Positions 30,713-43,394 of a stretch of 64,000 nt of DNA are shown one piece after another (the stretch's first letter is position 1; the number at the start of each line of letters is the position of its first letter). Origin of the DNA: Hemibagrus wyckioides (taxonomy: Eukaryota; Chordata; Actinopteri; Siluriformes; Bagridae); the NCBI RefSeq assembly GCF_019097595.1, contig NC_080718.1:10510657-10574656 (forward strand). Direction: 5' to 3'. A program made the translations under genes and the position numbers. The notes beneath the pieces are model-generated. The model worked only from the letters and a program-made list of their open reading frames with translations, had not been told where the DNA came from and ran no database searches.

Positions 30713-33700
30713 GTATGATTAAGTAAGTAATAATTAGCTAGAAAGACTTTATTGATAAATGTTAAATATAGTTACTGCAATATTTACTGTACAACACCTG
30801 ACTGATTTCCCTTTCACAGGAAACATTTCACAATCCATGAAAGATTTGGAGTTAAATATCTTCTGCTAACACAATTCACAAGTAGTTGATGTTTCTCAGT
30901 ATAGCACAATCAATGGCAGATGAGGTAGCAGATGATATGAAGCATAATTACACTAAAATATTACTTCTGAGTATTATCTTAATTTCTCAGAAATTCACAT
31001 CTGGGGAAAATGTTCCAAACTCTGTAGTCTAGTTTCCACTGCATCTTTGCCTTGTCTGTAGACTTAGCAGAAATGCACTAGCTAGCTAAATCATTAACCT
31101 AATTCCTGGCAAATCATCAGCTTAAAACAAAAATGACAAAAGAATGGATTTCCTTATTGCAGGAGAATTATAGCCATGTACTCTATATGGCCAAATACAT
31201 GTACACACCTATCAATCACACCCATATGTGGGGCTTCCCTAAACTTTGCCGCTAAGTTTAGGCATACCAACTGTATAGAATGTCTTTGTATGCTGTAACA
31301 TTAAGATTTCCCTTCATTGGGTCAAAGGGAGCCAAACCTGTTTCATCAGGACAATGCTGCTGTGCTCAAAGTGAGCTCCATAGAAAAACATGGTTAACAT
31401 GGCAGAACTTGATTGGTCTGGGCCTTGACCTCACCAGATCAAACTGGGGCACCAGATCTCTCACTTACTTCCTGACCTCACTAATGCCTTAGTGAATGAA
31501 TAAAGCCAAATTCCAAAACCTAGTGGAAAGTTTTACTTGAATAGGAGGCTGTTATGATGGCAACAGGGGTAGTAGGAGTAATTTGTTTTTAAAATTGACC
31601 TTTATGATTATGAAGCCAGACACACAGGGTCTATGTCAAAGATGTTGAAATTAAACATGAATTTCAGCAGTTCTTGGTACTTGGTATGTCTTTATTTTGC
31701 TTTAATGACCATGTGCACATGAGCTGGCATGGACTCTGCAGGTTTATGTATAACCATTTGTTCTAGAACTTTAGACACCATGGACTGCTTATCCAGCTCT
31801 TCCAGCAGAGAGAGCCCAGCCTCGGCACTGGGACCATAAACAAAGGTGGGAGAAGCAAAGCTAAAGGCAAACCCACATTGACCGCCTCTCCCATTTTTTA
31901 TACAAATGTACAACCACTTGTTGATCATGCTAAACTATTAAACCACACCTCTCATTCCACTCATCTCATTCATGAGAATTAACACAAAAATATGCCAAGC
32001 ATGTGACTTTTGAGCCACAGCTAGAGAAAGGAGGAATAGAGCTGATGAGATTAGACCATACATCAGAAACTGCATGTTTTTTTTTATATTTCCAGAGAAA
32101 ACTGGCCAAATGACCAAGAATAAAAAAAGCTTTTATGATTAATCATTAATTTTTAACAAGAACAAATACTTCTCACTGGATATCAAAGCAATAATATTTA
32201 CATCACCATATGCCATCTGTGACAACCGCAGAGACCAAAACACCACAATACAATCAGCAAACAAGAGAGGGGATAAAAACAGATATGGGAACAGAATATG
32301 GACACAGATAGTAGGCTACGATTTGGATGTGAATCATTATGTAAATGAAATTCTACACATTCTGATAAACACTTTTTAATTAAAAAGTGTTTGATATCAT
32401 TTCTTAGATTTCTCAAGGGGTCCAACCTTGAGGACACCTCCATGATCTCTTGGGTGACAGACCTTCATGTAACTGGGGAGACACTCAGATGGAGACATCT
32501 CTCTTTACCCTGTACACCACAGACTTCTAGTTCAAGTCAGACCTCAGTCAACTGTAGAACCTCTTCAGCAGCTGAGTGCATCAGGAATTGATAGGGAAGA
32601 GGAGTATAGAGACCTGGTAGACAAATGTGTTGACTAGTGTGACTATCTTGAACATGGCCAATATGATAGTGGTTGACTCTAAGAAGACAAGCAGACCAGC
32701 AAATATCATGAAACAGTCGGCTGACAACTATAATTACTTTGGTGTCTACCTTGACAACAGGCTGGACTGAAAGGAAAACACGTGGACTGTGTACAGGAAG
32801 GGGATGAGCAGATTCTAAAGGACCTCCGAAAGTAATGTTCGCAGCAAAATGTCGGCGATCCAACAAATCTGTCCTTGTCTACTTTGTGGCAGTATGCTTG
32901 GGGTAGGGGCAAGGGAAGCATTAGAGCAGGATAAACACAGTTGACCAAACTGATAAAGAAGGTTAACTCTGTCCTCAGATGTTCCCTGGACAGTTTTATG
33001 CAGACATGGAAAGCTCCTCGATAATGGATCCCATCTTTTCTATGATTTATTGATTAAACAATGAAGAACATTCATTAACAGACTTATTCAACTCCGCTGT
33101 AGCAAAGAAGTGCTTCAGACAGCAGGTTATTATTTAACTTTTGACTGCATTGCTGATAATTGCACTGTACACTAGATATGTTGGATGCTCAGCTGATCAT
33201 ATCAAATCGGCTGCTTATCTGTTAATGCTTACACTTTCACATTTACTCAGAGGACTGTTTTTTATAGTTTAATAATAATAGTATTTATTATATTATATTA
33301 TATTATATACTGAATACACTATTTATTTGATGAGAGCTAAAGTGAAAATCTAATGTATTGTACAAAAAAAAAAAAAACAGATAAACTGCAAGTGGGTGAA
33401 AAAAAGGACTCAGCAGACTAGCCTAAACAGAATTTCATGCTTTCTCACCAAAGTGACTCACCTCAGGTATGAACTGAAGTAAAGCTAACTCCTCATAGAT
33501 TATTCATTGAATCTCACGCACAGGAAACAAAAAAAAAAGATGAGTGTCTGGCTTCTCTTTCACTGTGTGTGAAACTCCAGCAGAAAACCAGCTCATCCAG
33601 TTTCACAGCCTCAAAGACGAAAGCATATCCCAAACCAAGACTCATTTCTGCTTTCTTCTCACTCACTAGACCACGTTTTACATTACTGGAGCTAAAGTCC

Positions 33701-36700
33701 CTTGGTTTATTTAGTTTTTTTTACCTTTGTAAAATCAGATCGTAAAATAATTTTATTTAAAATAGAAGGATTTTGCTGAAGAACATCATCATCAAGTGTC
33801 CCTAGTATGTTTGTCTACAGAGTTACTGTGTGTGGGGTTAGTTTTGGTTGGAATATCAAAGTTTGATTTAAACTTAAACAAGGCAATTATTAAAAACCAA
33901 AACCAAAAAAAGGACAACTAAAATTAAAGGACATGATGTGAGCAACATGTAACATGGCCAAAGATTCTTAAGGAGAGAAAGTTCATCAGTTGAGACAGAC
34001 ATCAAGATACAAGTTATTAGTAGAAATAGAACAAGTCACCATGACACAAAATTGACCGGTTCATCTATTATACGCTCACTGAGCACTTGATCAGAAACAC
34101 CTATACACCTACTCATTCAAGCAGTTACCTAATTAGGCAATCACGTGGCAAGGTAATGCATGAAAAAGCATGCCGATACCAGACAACAGCTTTGGGTAAC
34201 GTTCCCATCAACCACCAGAATGGAGAAAAAACCTGATCTCTATAATTTTCACCATGGCATCAATGTTGGTACCAGATGTGCTGGTTTGAGTATTTCAGAA
34301 ACTACTGGACTTTTCACATATATATCAGTGTCAAGTTTACACACACAATGGTGTGGGAAAATAAACAAAAAAAACCTGTGAGCTGAGGCAGAGTAACCCG
34401 GATAATAACTCAATTAAAAACATCCCAGAATGCAGAACATGTCGAACCTTTAGACGGATGTGCTACAACAGCAGATGACCAGATCAGATTGTCAGAGCAA
34501 AAAGGTGAGGCTGCAATGGGCACAGGTTCACTCAAACTGGACAAAGGACTGGAAAAATGTAGCCTGATTTCAGCTGATGCTCACAGATGACAGGGTCAGA
34601 TTTGGTGCCGACATCATGAATCCACAGACCTAACCTGCATTGTTTCAACAGTCCAGGTTGATGGAGGTGGTGTAATGCTGTTTTTTTAATGCACTTTTTG
34701 GAACTAATCAATCATCACTTGAATTCCACAGCCTATTTCACCATGCATCCCTTAATGGCTTCTAACGGATAATTCCAGAATGATTACACACCATGTAACA
34801 AAACAAAACTGGTTTCATGAACATGACAGTAAGCTCAGGTTCTTCAGTGGCCTTCCCAGTTACCGGATCTGAATCCAATACAACACACAATCCAATCCAA
34901 TCCAATCCAATCCGAATCCAATACAATACACAATTTTAGGATGTGGTAGAACGCAAGATTCACACCATGAAAATTCACCTGACAAATCTGCAGGAAATGC
35001 GTGATGCAATCATGTCAACATGGATTACAAACTTCAAACATCTTGTGGAATCCACACCATGAAGAACTGTTTTGAGACCCCACCCAGTACTGTTCCTAAT
35101 AAAGTGCTCAGTAAGTGCATATGGACAATATCTAAATAAATAAAAACTTTTGAACAATCCAGTTTGTGTGTTTGTCAACCCTTTGTCCAGCATTAGCCTT
35201 TGTAAAGGTGAAAAGATTCCACTCCCATGAATCCAACCTGAATCAAGCAATTAAGACATGAATTGCTTTCAATTCTACATACATCACTTGACATACTAAC
35301 CCCTTTTTTGATCTGTTACCAAAAAAAAGTTACATTATTGACTTTGTTCCAAAAATACTCACTAATAATTTGACTAAAGAAACACAACAGAAAGAGTTAC
35401 ATGTATAATGTGAAAGCGTTCATTTCATGTTGATTCCATTTACTCATCAGTAATGATCGGACAGGGTTGCGATCCCAGGAACAGCCAATTTCAGTAACAG
35501 TGGGTACAAGGTGGGAGAATTCATCCTGGATGGAATACTATTCCATCCCATCACATCATGCATACACACATTCACACCTTTTAGTGTAACCAGGCCGCCT
35601 ACAGGCATGTTTTAGGAGGGTTCAAAGAAACCAGAGAACCAAGATAAAAACCCACAATCATAGGGAGAACATCATTTGAGACAAGTTCATTAACATGGTA
35701 TAAACTGACAGAACTCAAGTCTTAGGAGTGTCAGTATCAAACTGTGGTGGCAGCTTATAATAGGTTTGTGTTAAGACAAATACTCACGGTGTGACTGCTC
35801 AGGTGTGAGAACCAAGAGAGTGACGACTGCTGAGTCAGACTGGCCAGCGTGGTCTGTGACGGTGAGCTTGAACTTATACACTCCAGCAGACAGGCCGGAC
35901 ACCTTCACTTCATCTTTAAAATTGGTTTTCTGAAAGAAATGGACACACTTCAATATCCATATCCACAACTGTGCTTAAAATGTGTGAGATACTATAACAT
36001 GTACCACATGTTCACGTGAGATCTTAATGAGTTTATCTTAAAGAGTTTACAAAATAAGGAATGCTATTTAACAAGTCAACAGCCTGTTTAAATCCATAAG
36101 CAGTTCCTGCCTTTCGACTAAAACAGCAGTAGAACCTTGATAAGAAAAGTCACACACCTCTAGGACAGCTGTTTGGCCTCCAGACACCTGCTCCCACAGG
36201 TATTCAATTTCGTGACCCTTGCTCTCAAAGCCACTGAGTACCACAGATTCACGAGGCTGTACCACTCTGTCCTGTCCTGCACTTGCCCTCGGAAGGCGAT
36301 TCTTATCTGCCCAAGACAAGAAAGCAAATGGTAAACACGATCACATTTTATAAACAGCACTGAGAGCAGGTTGCTATAGTCCACAGTCAAACAAGTCATC
36401 ACAAGTCTGGGGCATGTTCACATACGTGCGCTCTTTATGAGTATTTTAACAGGAAGGCCGGGGGGAATCTTGAATTACAGGAACTGTTTTCCCAGTAAAC
36501 TTGTGTTTTGAGTAGCACAGGATGAAAACAAAGCAAAACATGTAAAATAAAGACATGAGAAAAACGATCACTGAAGTGGTCACATTCTAAACCCTTCAAG
36601 AGGTTCACTTTGACAAAACAGGATTAGATCTTAGATGATTTTAAACTAAAACTGGTTACATAAGACACATAATATCGTATGAAGCATATTACAAACGTTC

Positions 36701-37724
36701 AGTATTTAGGTAGATATTTTGATGCTGCACTGACGCATGACTTCGGCGTTATAAATTGTGAATAGGAAGGGACCTAGGCTATTTAGCAAAAGTGTCAGGA
36801 CTGAAAACAGAAATACAACGTTGAAAACACAATGAATCAAAAGCTTTGAATAAATGCTCTTCATGGCAAGTTATAAGAGGACAAAAAAAAAATCACAAAT
36901 AGTAGACTAGATCTAAATCATGTGAATTTATGGAAGAATAGAATTAATTAATTAATTTCTTATTTTTTAAGGATACTTATACTAATTGTCATAGTACATT
37001 TTTAGTACTGGGCAGTATGACAACTAAATCGTCACTTCTGGTTTGCTGATTAGGTATAAATTGGTAAATTTCTAAAAATAAAAAAAATAAAATAAAATAA
37101 AAATAAAAAATATTCCCTAAATTCCCTACATTTCTGTAAATCTGCTTTGTGACAATGTCCACTTATAAAAGCTCTATACAAATAGAATTAAATTAGGCAG
37201 CAATATTCAACACATCATTAATATTGTACAGTGACAGACTGCGTTATGACATATAATCAATATGATTATATTTCTTCACTACCTGAATAATAATTTTAAA
37301 AAATGTGTTTCAATTTACCATACTTCTCCAAGTAGATTTTAAAATAAGAGGTCAGTATGTAGTTGCTGAAACCCGTCTTTCGGACAAAGCTGCACACATC
37401 TTTCTGCTTATACAAACAGTTGAGCAGGAAGCAGGACTTGATGGTCCCCTCTTCATCTCCTTTCTCCATTAAAGCCAGGTTACAATTGGGATCTTTGCAG
37501 CATTCCGACACACACTCTTTGGCTCTGGTGACCTGCGTAGGAGATCCGAGGAACTCGGCGCCATGCTTCACCGACTCGTCGGTGTCTAAAACGAAGTCAT
37601 CCTTTCCTTCTGTAAACTTGCTAAAGCATTGTTCTCCGGGGATCTGGGCCAGGAGAAGAGTTTGCATCAGCGACGTGGTGAGAATCAACACACAGATCCG
37701 ATAGGGAGCCATGATCATGATCAT
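26320..37724 (-). CDS. spint1: Kunitz-type protease inhibitor 1 (HAI-1), complete coding region
   Basis: Inhibitor of trypsin-like serine proteases such as matriptase, HGF activator and hepsin (family knowledge), anchored at the cell surface. Ten coding exons on the minus strand: 37319-37724, 36158-36306, 35788-35929, 29688-29858, 29454-29495, 29072-29203, 28423-28470, 28127-28315, 27448-27507, 26320-26513. They total 1533 bases in one frame, 510 residues. Visible in order: signal peptide (about 1-28), MANSC domain (about 31-130), PKD-like domain (about 136-230), Kunitz 1 (235-285, GPCRGS, P1 Arg245), linker, LDL-receptor class A (306-347, ending CSDGSDEEQC), Kunitz 2 (372-422, GPCRDS, P1 Arg382), stalk, transmembrane helix (about 447-471) and a basic-start tail of 39 residues. 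Domain order and length match SPINT1. The first of three clustered ATGs was taken as start; either later one is possible. Introns 4 and 8 carry Tc1 and LINE debris. I cannot assign spint1a or spint1b. Confidence 0.95.
26620..27325. mobile_element. Non-autonomous hAT-like element, copy B (intronic)
   Basis: GTGGAAGCTGGATATCAGTG and GCCAGGGTTTAGGAATGTA match the copy at 13.86-14.43 kb. It lies within the last spint1 intron. The outer ends are worn. Confidence 0.5.
30238..30545 (+). mobile_element. LINE-like fragment in spint1 intron
   Basis: CCAGGGTGCATCCTTACCAG, ATGCCTGAATCATCTCAATT and GGAGCAACAATTCTCCTTTG correspond to a phrase common in fish LINE-type repeats (vague family memory). No intact frame; preceded by a short CATC run. 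Confidence 0.4.
30622..30710. repeat. (AT)n microsatellite
   Basis: Two AT tracts separated by AAATAAA. Confidence 0.95.
31183..31532 (+). mobile_element. Tc1-type MITE fragment
   Basis: TATATGGCCAAATACATGTA opens, then CACACCCATATGTGG, TATAGAATGTCTTTGTATGC and CATCAGGACAATGCTGCTGT follow. It ends CCAAAACCTAGTGGAAAG. A second, differently truncated member is at 42.4 kb. Confidence 0.6.
32400..33020 (+). pseudogene. LINE reverse-transcriptase remnant
   Basis: Plus-strand reading gives NYNYFGVYLDNRLDW, the YLG-x-x-LD-x-LDW motif seen downstream of the RT domain in jockey/L2-type LINEs, and further weak similarity on both sides. Several in-frame stops and frame changes show it is dead. It sits in the long fourth spint1 intron. 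Confidence 0.6.
34062..35127 (+). mobile_element. Degenerate Tc1/mariner element, nearly full length
   Basis: The left end ACTGAGCACTTGATCAGAAAC and the right end GTTCCTAATAAAGTGCTCAGT are imperfect inverted repeats. The interior keeps phrases such as CTGGTTTGAGTATTTCAGAA, GTCGAACCTTTAGACGGATG, CTTCAGTGGCCTTCCCAGTT and GTGATGCAATCATGTCAACA, which I recall from a transposase-bearing Tc1/mariner family of fish. Stops and indels abolish the transposase. A short (AATCC)n expansion interrupts it at 34886-34912. It lies within spint1 intron 3. Confidence 0.75.
35440..35690 (+). repeat. Common teleost dispersed repeat
   Basis: ACAGGGTTGCGATCCCAGGA, GCATGTTTTAGGAGGGTTC and AGGGAGAACATC place it in the same family as 6263-6580. 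Confidence 0.55.
36320..37310. other. Second coding intron of spint1, no feature seen
   Basis: AT-rich with ATTAATTAATT near 36945 and AAATAAAAT runs near 37080-37110. The first part, up to about 36480, has a decayed paralogue at 46.64-46.83 kb. Confidence 0.5.
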
Positions 37725-37962
37725 CAGGTCCCTTCTTCGTTTCGAGTGCTCTAAAGACAAAAACACAAACACAAGGCTTGTTGTTATTACATTAAACAGA
37801 CACAATGATCAACATATACTCTCATGATCTACCGACTTCTGAACAGGATGTATGTTAATCAATTAATTAATATCGAACAAACTGTATAGAGAACTTTTTT
37901 TTACCCCCAGATATTAAATACCCTTCTGTAGGCCTTAACGAAAAAAGGTGAACACGTCTTAC

Positions 37963-38040
37963 CGGTTAAACTGACTTTCAGATGTCTCTTGGAGTGTTTC
38001 TTGAACTCTATGAGGCTTCCTCTTTTATTTCCTCTGAGAA
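37963..38040 (-). other. spint1: Probable 5' non-coding exon of spint1
   Basis: On the minus strand CAGTTTAACCG is followed by the donor GTAAGAC (37956-37962). The next exon starts after GTTTTTGTCTTTAG at about 37755, ahead of the ATG. The upstream end is not defined. CAGGAAGTG (ETS-like) and CAGGTG/CACCTG boxes lie at about 38130-38200. Confidence 0.45.
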
Positions 38041-38941
38041 ATTTTCATTTCATATTACTCGAAGAAATTGAAAAGATACGAACGTTTAATAGAAGTTTCA
38101 GGTAAGCGAATGACGTCCTCTTTTCTCGGCAGGTGTGTCCGATACCTGCGAAACAGGAAGTGAAATCTGATGCAGCACAGCCTGGAGCGTACCTGGTGGA
38201 GGCTTTGTACACTGCTGCCTGTGTGTGACTGCAGCCTTATAGTCACAACCTGTTATCTTAATCTGGACCACTCCTCTCTGACGCTTAAAGTAGTTTATTA
38301 ACAGACAAAATAACCCCAAAACTGAGCAAAAAGTACATCAATATGTTTTGGATTTACATTTTGCCCAAGGGAAGGATTATTCCAGTATTTAACATTATTA
38401 TTTGAACATCTTTTCACCCTAGAAGTGCGACTTCATTGTTTACAATTCGCCTATATATTAGTTACCCCCTTTTTTAAAAGGTGTATATTACTGCTACTTC
38501 TGGTAAATAACTTTTATTAAACATTTACTAGTTACACTTGTATAGGATCATGTGATTTTCTTTTATTTATAACCTTTAAGAAACAGCATTGTCACGAGAC
38601 ATTAGAATTTTGTTATAAATACAGGCAAACGGCCACAAGGTGGAAGTCATGTACAACTGACAAAGAAAGGAAAAAATTAAAAATAAATTAAAAAAAAACA
38701 TTTCATGCCACACAGACAGCCCACATGCTTAAGGTGGACAGTTTGGGTTTCTGGTGGGCATTGGATTGTAATTAGCTCCAATGAAAATAATAGTAATAAT
38801 AATAACATACATGAACCTTACACGTCTTGGGTTAAATTAGATTTTGTTCACATTCAGATATCAGGACCTTGGAATTACAATTCGGTGATATTGAGCCACG
38901 GAGTGTTTTGACATGACATGAGGTGCAACTTTTTAACTCTT

Positions 38942-39203
38942 TCATCCATCCATTCATCCATTAATTTATCTTCAGGAACAATTTTATCTTGGTGAGGGTT
39001 GCGGTAGATTTGGAACCTCTATCAGGAACCCTGGAAACACATACTGTATGAAAGGGCAAGGCACCACACACAGACACACAAACACACACACACACACTTA
39101 TTTGCATCTAGATGCAAATTGAAATACCCAGGCTACTAACCTTCATGTTTATGGGAGAGGGAAGAAAACCAGAACACCTGCAGGAAACCTACACATGTGC
39201 ATG

Positions 39204-39234
<31 letters not shown>

Positions 39235-39240
39235 ACACAC
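38942..39240 (+). repeat. Common teleost dispersed repeat with (AC)n
   Basis: TTCATCCATCCATTCATCCA opens, GGTGAGGGTTGCGGTAGATT follows, and GGAGAGGGAAGAAAACCAGA leads into (CA)n. It is followed at 39241-39290 by a Tc1-MITE scrap (CCATCACACCTGTGGTGCTT). Confidence 0.65.
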
Positions 39241-39299
39241 TTGACCATCACACCTGTGGTGCTTCTTGAACATCCCAAGGTCTAAAATAAACTTTTCCA

Positions 39300-40130
39300 T
39301 AAAGCCAAGGCTTTATCTTTATCTTCTTGATATTCTGCACAAAAATACTGCTTCCTTAATACCCTTGCTGAATGAGATCCGGCTTCATTATTTTTAATGC
39401 TCTGCGCTGCCACTTGTGGCCAAAATCTATCCTGGATCCCTATAAATAAGCAAAACAGTTTGTGCCTTAGGCAGAATATAAGTATTGCCCAATCCAGAGC
39501 TGCATGAAAACACAAACACACAAACACTGTGTCAACTTGCTGCTGAAGTTCAGATTAATCCAAACTCTACCTTCAATCCCAGCTCCAAGCTTATTTCCAC
39601 TATTTGGCAATTAATTCAATGAAATATTACAATTATAATGCATGTAGCTGTATTTAGAATTTAAGATAATTTATAATTTTTATTATTTTTCTCATGATAA
39701 TTAAGCTTAAATCATATTTCAAATAAATTGAAAGACTCTGAGTACGATGTAGAATGCAATTAGTGCAACTCATTTATTATTCATTCATCTTCAGTAACTG
39801 CTCTATTTGTGCCATCATTTCACATCATGGGAGTTAAAGATCCATTAAGTGACAAATTTGCTTGCTTAAACTGCCATAGAAGCCACTGTTAATATGTACT
39901 TTTGTGATTCTTGTGCAATATTGTTAATGTGGATGCACAATAGCTGGTAAGAATAAAGTGGATGATTTTCAGGACAGTTTTGTGGGTCTGAGATTAGCTA
40001 GTGGAGTGGGCTCTGGTTGCTAGTACGTATAAACATGACTGATTTTGCTGCAGCAAGTTTTTTTTGTTCAGAAATTGAATTGAATTGATAAAACTGCGAG
40101 CACACAATTCTTCTTTTAAATTCCCAGTTA
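39300..40130. other. Non-coding spacer between spint1 and its decayed copy
   Basis: AT-rich with no recognised gene or repeat body. Confidence 0.35.
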
Positions 40131-40566
40131 AGACACATACACGTAATTACTTTCTATGATAGCTATACTCATGTTTAACGCACCTGATTCGAAGAGGCTT
40201 GGGCTGAATCTGCTTTGTGATGATGTCACAAGATGGATCTTGGCACAAATCTGCAGTACATTTTGAGAAATTGCAAGCTCCTCTGGATATTGCAGAGTTT
40301 GCCTGGTTATATGTTCGTTTCTGTGATTGGAAAAATCACAAAGTCCTGAAGGGACTGACTCAAGACTTGGCTTCACCCTCTCTTGCAGATCCTCAAAAGG
40401 CTCAGGAGACCTAAACAAAGTCCGTAGTTAGTATGTGGTTAGCGTTCATTGGAGCCTCATCATGGAAAAGCACAGGTATAAAGCTTAAACAGAAGGTAAT
40501 TCCACCATCCATTTATTTCACATAGTAAGCTTTATTTTTATGGGGGGGTTTGTTGTTGTTTTTTTT

Positions 40567-40754
40567 TTAGTTTTTCACATTTTGCAGTGATTGCTTCAGA
40601 CTTGAACTTATGTCTCTTAGAGCTGCTGCGATGTCCTCCGGCCCTCTGAGAATAGCGTCCTGCTTTTCAGCATCAGTAAGGTCTCTTGGTGACTGCTCCA
40701 GAGGCTGTAGTGTGAGAGACCACTGCCTACTGTCAGTCACTGAGACCCTTGGCT
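40567..40754 (-). CDS. Orphan 3'-terminal coding exon, protein unknown
   Basis: On the minus strand a good acceptor (TATTTCTTTCAG) is followed by an exon open only in phase 1. It encodes 61 residues including SPRDLTDAEKQDAILRGPED and ALRDISSSLKQSLQNVKN, then TAA at 40567-40569. AATAAA follows about 35 bases downstream (TTTATT near 40531). The codon pattern, amphipathic helices and 3' signal look like a real terminal exon. It has no counterpart in spint1 and lies inside the duplicated segment, so it may belong to a transposase-derived gene inserted there or to an independent gene whose upstream exons I could not find. No family can be named with confidence. Confidence 0.4.
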
Positions 40755-40974
40755 CTGAAAGAAATAATATAAGTTTAAAAAGTTTTCTGTAATGTGCTTT
40801 GTGCTCATAATCACCTCCATAAAATAAATGTGATTATTTCTTAATTTTATAAATATTTATATTAATATATTTAAATAAAAATACTATTATACATAATACT
40901 ACTATTATTTAAAATATTAGAAAGGTATAATGGTAACAGTGAAAGCCGACTGTGGGATTTGTATTTCAGTCGCC

Positions 40975-41150
40975 TCAGTCACCTCAGGCTTGCTCACTTG
41001 GGATAACATCTAGGACTGTCTGTCTGTTTGTCTGTTTATATGTTTGTTGTTTTCTTATGTCGTTTCTCATGTAAAGCTGCTTTGAGACAATGCTCTTTGT
41101 TAAAAGCGCTATACAAATAAAATTGAATTGAATTGAATTGAATTGAATTT
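40975..41150 (+). mobile_element. L2-like LINE 3' end
   Basis: CACCTCAGGCTTGCTCACTT, GTAAAGCTGCTTTGAGACAA and AAAAGCGCTATACAAATAAA precede a (GAATT)n tail, matching the reverse-oriented copy at 47.4 kb. Confidence 0.75.
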
Positions 41151-41380
41151 CATTTCATTATCTGTACCGCTTATCCGATCTATTCTTGGGTCACGGGGAG
41201 CCTGTGCGTCATCGGGCATCAAGGCAGGATACACCCTGGACAGAGTGCCAACCCATCGCAGGGCACACACACACACACACACACACTCTCATTCACTCAC
41301 GCAATCACACACTATGGGCAATTTAGAGTCTCCAATCAGCCTAGAAGCATGTCTTTGGACTGTGGGAGGAAACCTGGGAT
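41151..41380 (+). repeat. Common teleost dispersed repeat
   Basis: CATTATCTGTACCGCTTATC, CAGGATACACCCTGGACAGA, ACCCATCGCAGGGCACACAC, CAATTTAGAGTCTCCAATCA and ACTGTGGGAGGAAACC. Best-preserved copy in the window. Confidence 0.8.
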
Positions 41381-42394
41381 TTGTATTATTTAGTCTTATT
41401 GTATTATATGTATTATTTACTTGTGACTTGATCTTTTTTTCCCATCAGCCAGTGTATCAGCAACTTCTATGACTAAATATGTATTGAATAAAATAGAGTG
41501 CTGAAGACTTTCACACAGTACTGAAGGCTTTCACACAGTAACTCTAAACAGAAGTATAGGTGAGTGAGATCTGGGCAACCTGAGCAGTGATTATCTTTAA
41601 AGTCAACACACTGCTGTTTAGCCTATTAGCCTACCACTTACATTACTCTGAATACTAGCTAGCTAGCTAAGTTACCCACTAATGTTTTTGTTCAGTTAGG
41701 CCTACATAAACATTCAAACCACCACTTACATAAATGAGTGTTTTTGTGTCCCAGTTTTTGTGCTGTGAACTGCGAGGATCGTGATACATGCATAATATAT
41801 ATTTTTGTACAACATAACATTCTGTACGATATATAAAAGCCACTATTTTTTGCATAAAATACAGGGAAAATCTCCCTTCTTTCCCAATAGTTTTCTAATG
41901 TTTCTAATCTCACCTCTCTCTTGCTCTCTCTCTCTCTCTCTTCCTGATGACCTGTTATAGTAAAATGGTAAAGGGGGCCTTTATAGTATCAAACATAATT
42001 GTGTTATCGTTATGTACATATAGGTTTTTTGCCTAACATCTAATTCAAATGCTCAAGATCTGTCAAAAAAGCATTATAGACTTACTTGGGCCTTCATTTG
42101 GACCATGTCTTCCTGATGAAAGAGGCTGAAGAACTGCTATAGAGAGAAATGTGTTAGCAGAAAAGTAGCATTTTACTAATAGACAAAGATAAGCTCAATT
42201 TAAGCTTCTGCTTTCTAACCCTGGCAGCTTAAGGGCTTGTATGGGATGTCTACTAATACAAATAAAAGCAATTGAAGAAACCACGGCATGGTCATACCCT
42301 CTTAGGCACCAGACAGTGGTTTAGAAAAAAAGATCAAATGCATTTTAATGATTTTACACTGATAAATAAAAGGGAAAGGCCCTCTTCTATTCCA

Positions 42395-42762
42395 GCATAG
42401 CATGACTGTGCCCCAGTGCACAAACCAAGGCCCATAAAGACATGGTTGGATTAGTCTGATGTTGAAGAACTTGACTGGCCCACAGACAGCCCTGATCTCA
42501 ACCGCACTAAACACCTTTGGGATGAACTGGAATGAGATTTCGAGCCAGGCCTGACATCACAAATGCTTTACTGTATGATTGAGCAGAAATTCCCACAACA
42601 AAATCTTGTGGAAACCTTATCAGAGGAGTTATAGTTGTTATAGCTACAACTGGGGGATCAATTCCATATAAATGTTTGTGTATTTAGAATACAACGTCAT
42701 TAAAGTCCCTGTTGGTGGAATGGTTAGATGTCCCAATACTTTTGTCCATATAATGTACTGCA
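42395..42762 (+). mobile_element. Tc1-type MITE fragment
   Basis: ATCTCAACCGCACTAAACAC, TTTGGGATGAACTGGAATGA and CAGGCCTGACATCACAAATG, ending CCCAATACTTTTGTCCATAT. Same family as 31183-31532. Confidence 0.65.
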
Positions 42763-42789
42763 AGAATTGTAAATCTCTAGACAAGTGAA

Positions 42790-43005
42790 GTCTTGACAAG
42801 TCAAGAAAGTTTTATTGTCATTTCAACCATGTGTAACTGACGCAGTACACAGTGAAATGAAACAACGTTTCGCTATTATCAAGGTGCTACATAAAACAAC
42901 ACAGAGCTACATGACAACACAGAGCTAAGGACTTAAAGTTCTCCTAGCCACAAAAAGTGCATCATGTGCAACCTAGTGCAAACAGTGCAAAACAAAAGAA
43001 CTATA
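42790..43005 (-). mobile_element. LINE 3'-end fragment, reverse
   Basis: ACAAGTCAAGAAAGTTTTAT, TGTCATTTCAACCATGTG and GTACACAGTGAAATGAAACA. It is the reverse complement of the 3' end at 45355-45480, which finishes CAATAAAAGCTTCATGACTT. Confidence 0.6.
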
Positions 43006-43282
43006 TGTCTCTTTTCTTTTCTAGTGTTCTTTTCATTGTCACATTTAGTGTGGCTCTTCTGCTCATCTAGCTCCAATTAGAAACAGTTAGGACCAGTGGC
43101 AGCTTGTGCAAAGGGACAGGTGTGGCAGAGCCCTAGCATATTAATCAGCTGTTCAACAAATGCTAATCTTCATATGGTTCTTATTCATTCAAGTGCATTT
43201 TAAAATCTGTCGACAGATTAATAAAATACATTATTACATAAACTAAAGCCTGGTCTGGATCTGCATGATATACTGTACTGCT

Positions 43283-43320
43283 GTAACATGATAAGTGTTC
43301 CTAATAAAGCGGACGCTTTC
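43283..43320. mobile_element. Tc1/mariner end scrap
   Basis: GTGTTCCTAATAAAGCGG resembles the right terminus of the element at 34062-35127. Confidence 0.3.
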
Positions 43321-43361
43321 AGACTAACTAGGATAACTGGCCACATTGCACAAGTCACATG

Positions 43362-43394
43362 GGCCAAACACACACACACACACACACACACAAA
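43362..43394. repeat. (AC)n microsatellite
   Basis: About 26 bases of CA. Confidence 0.9.
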
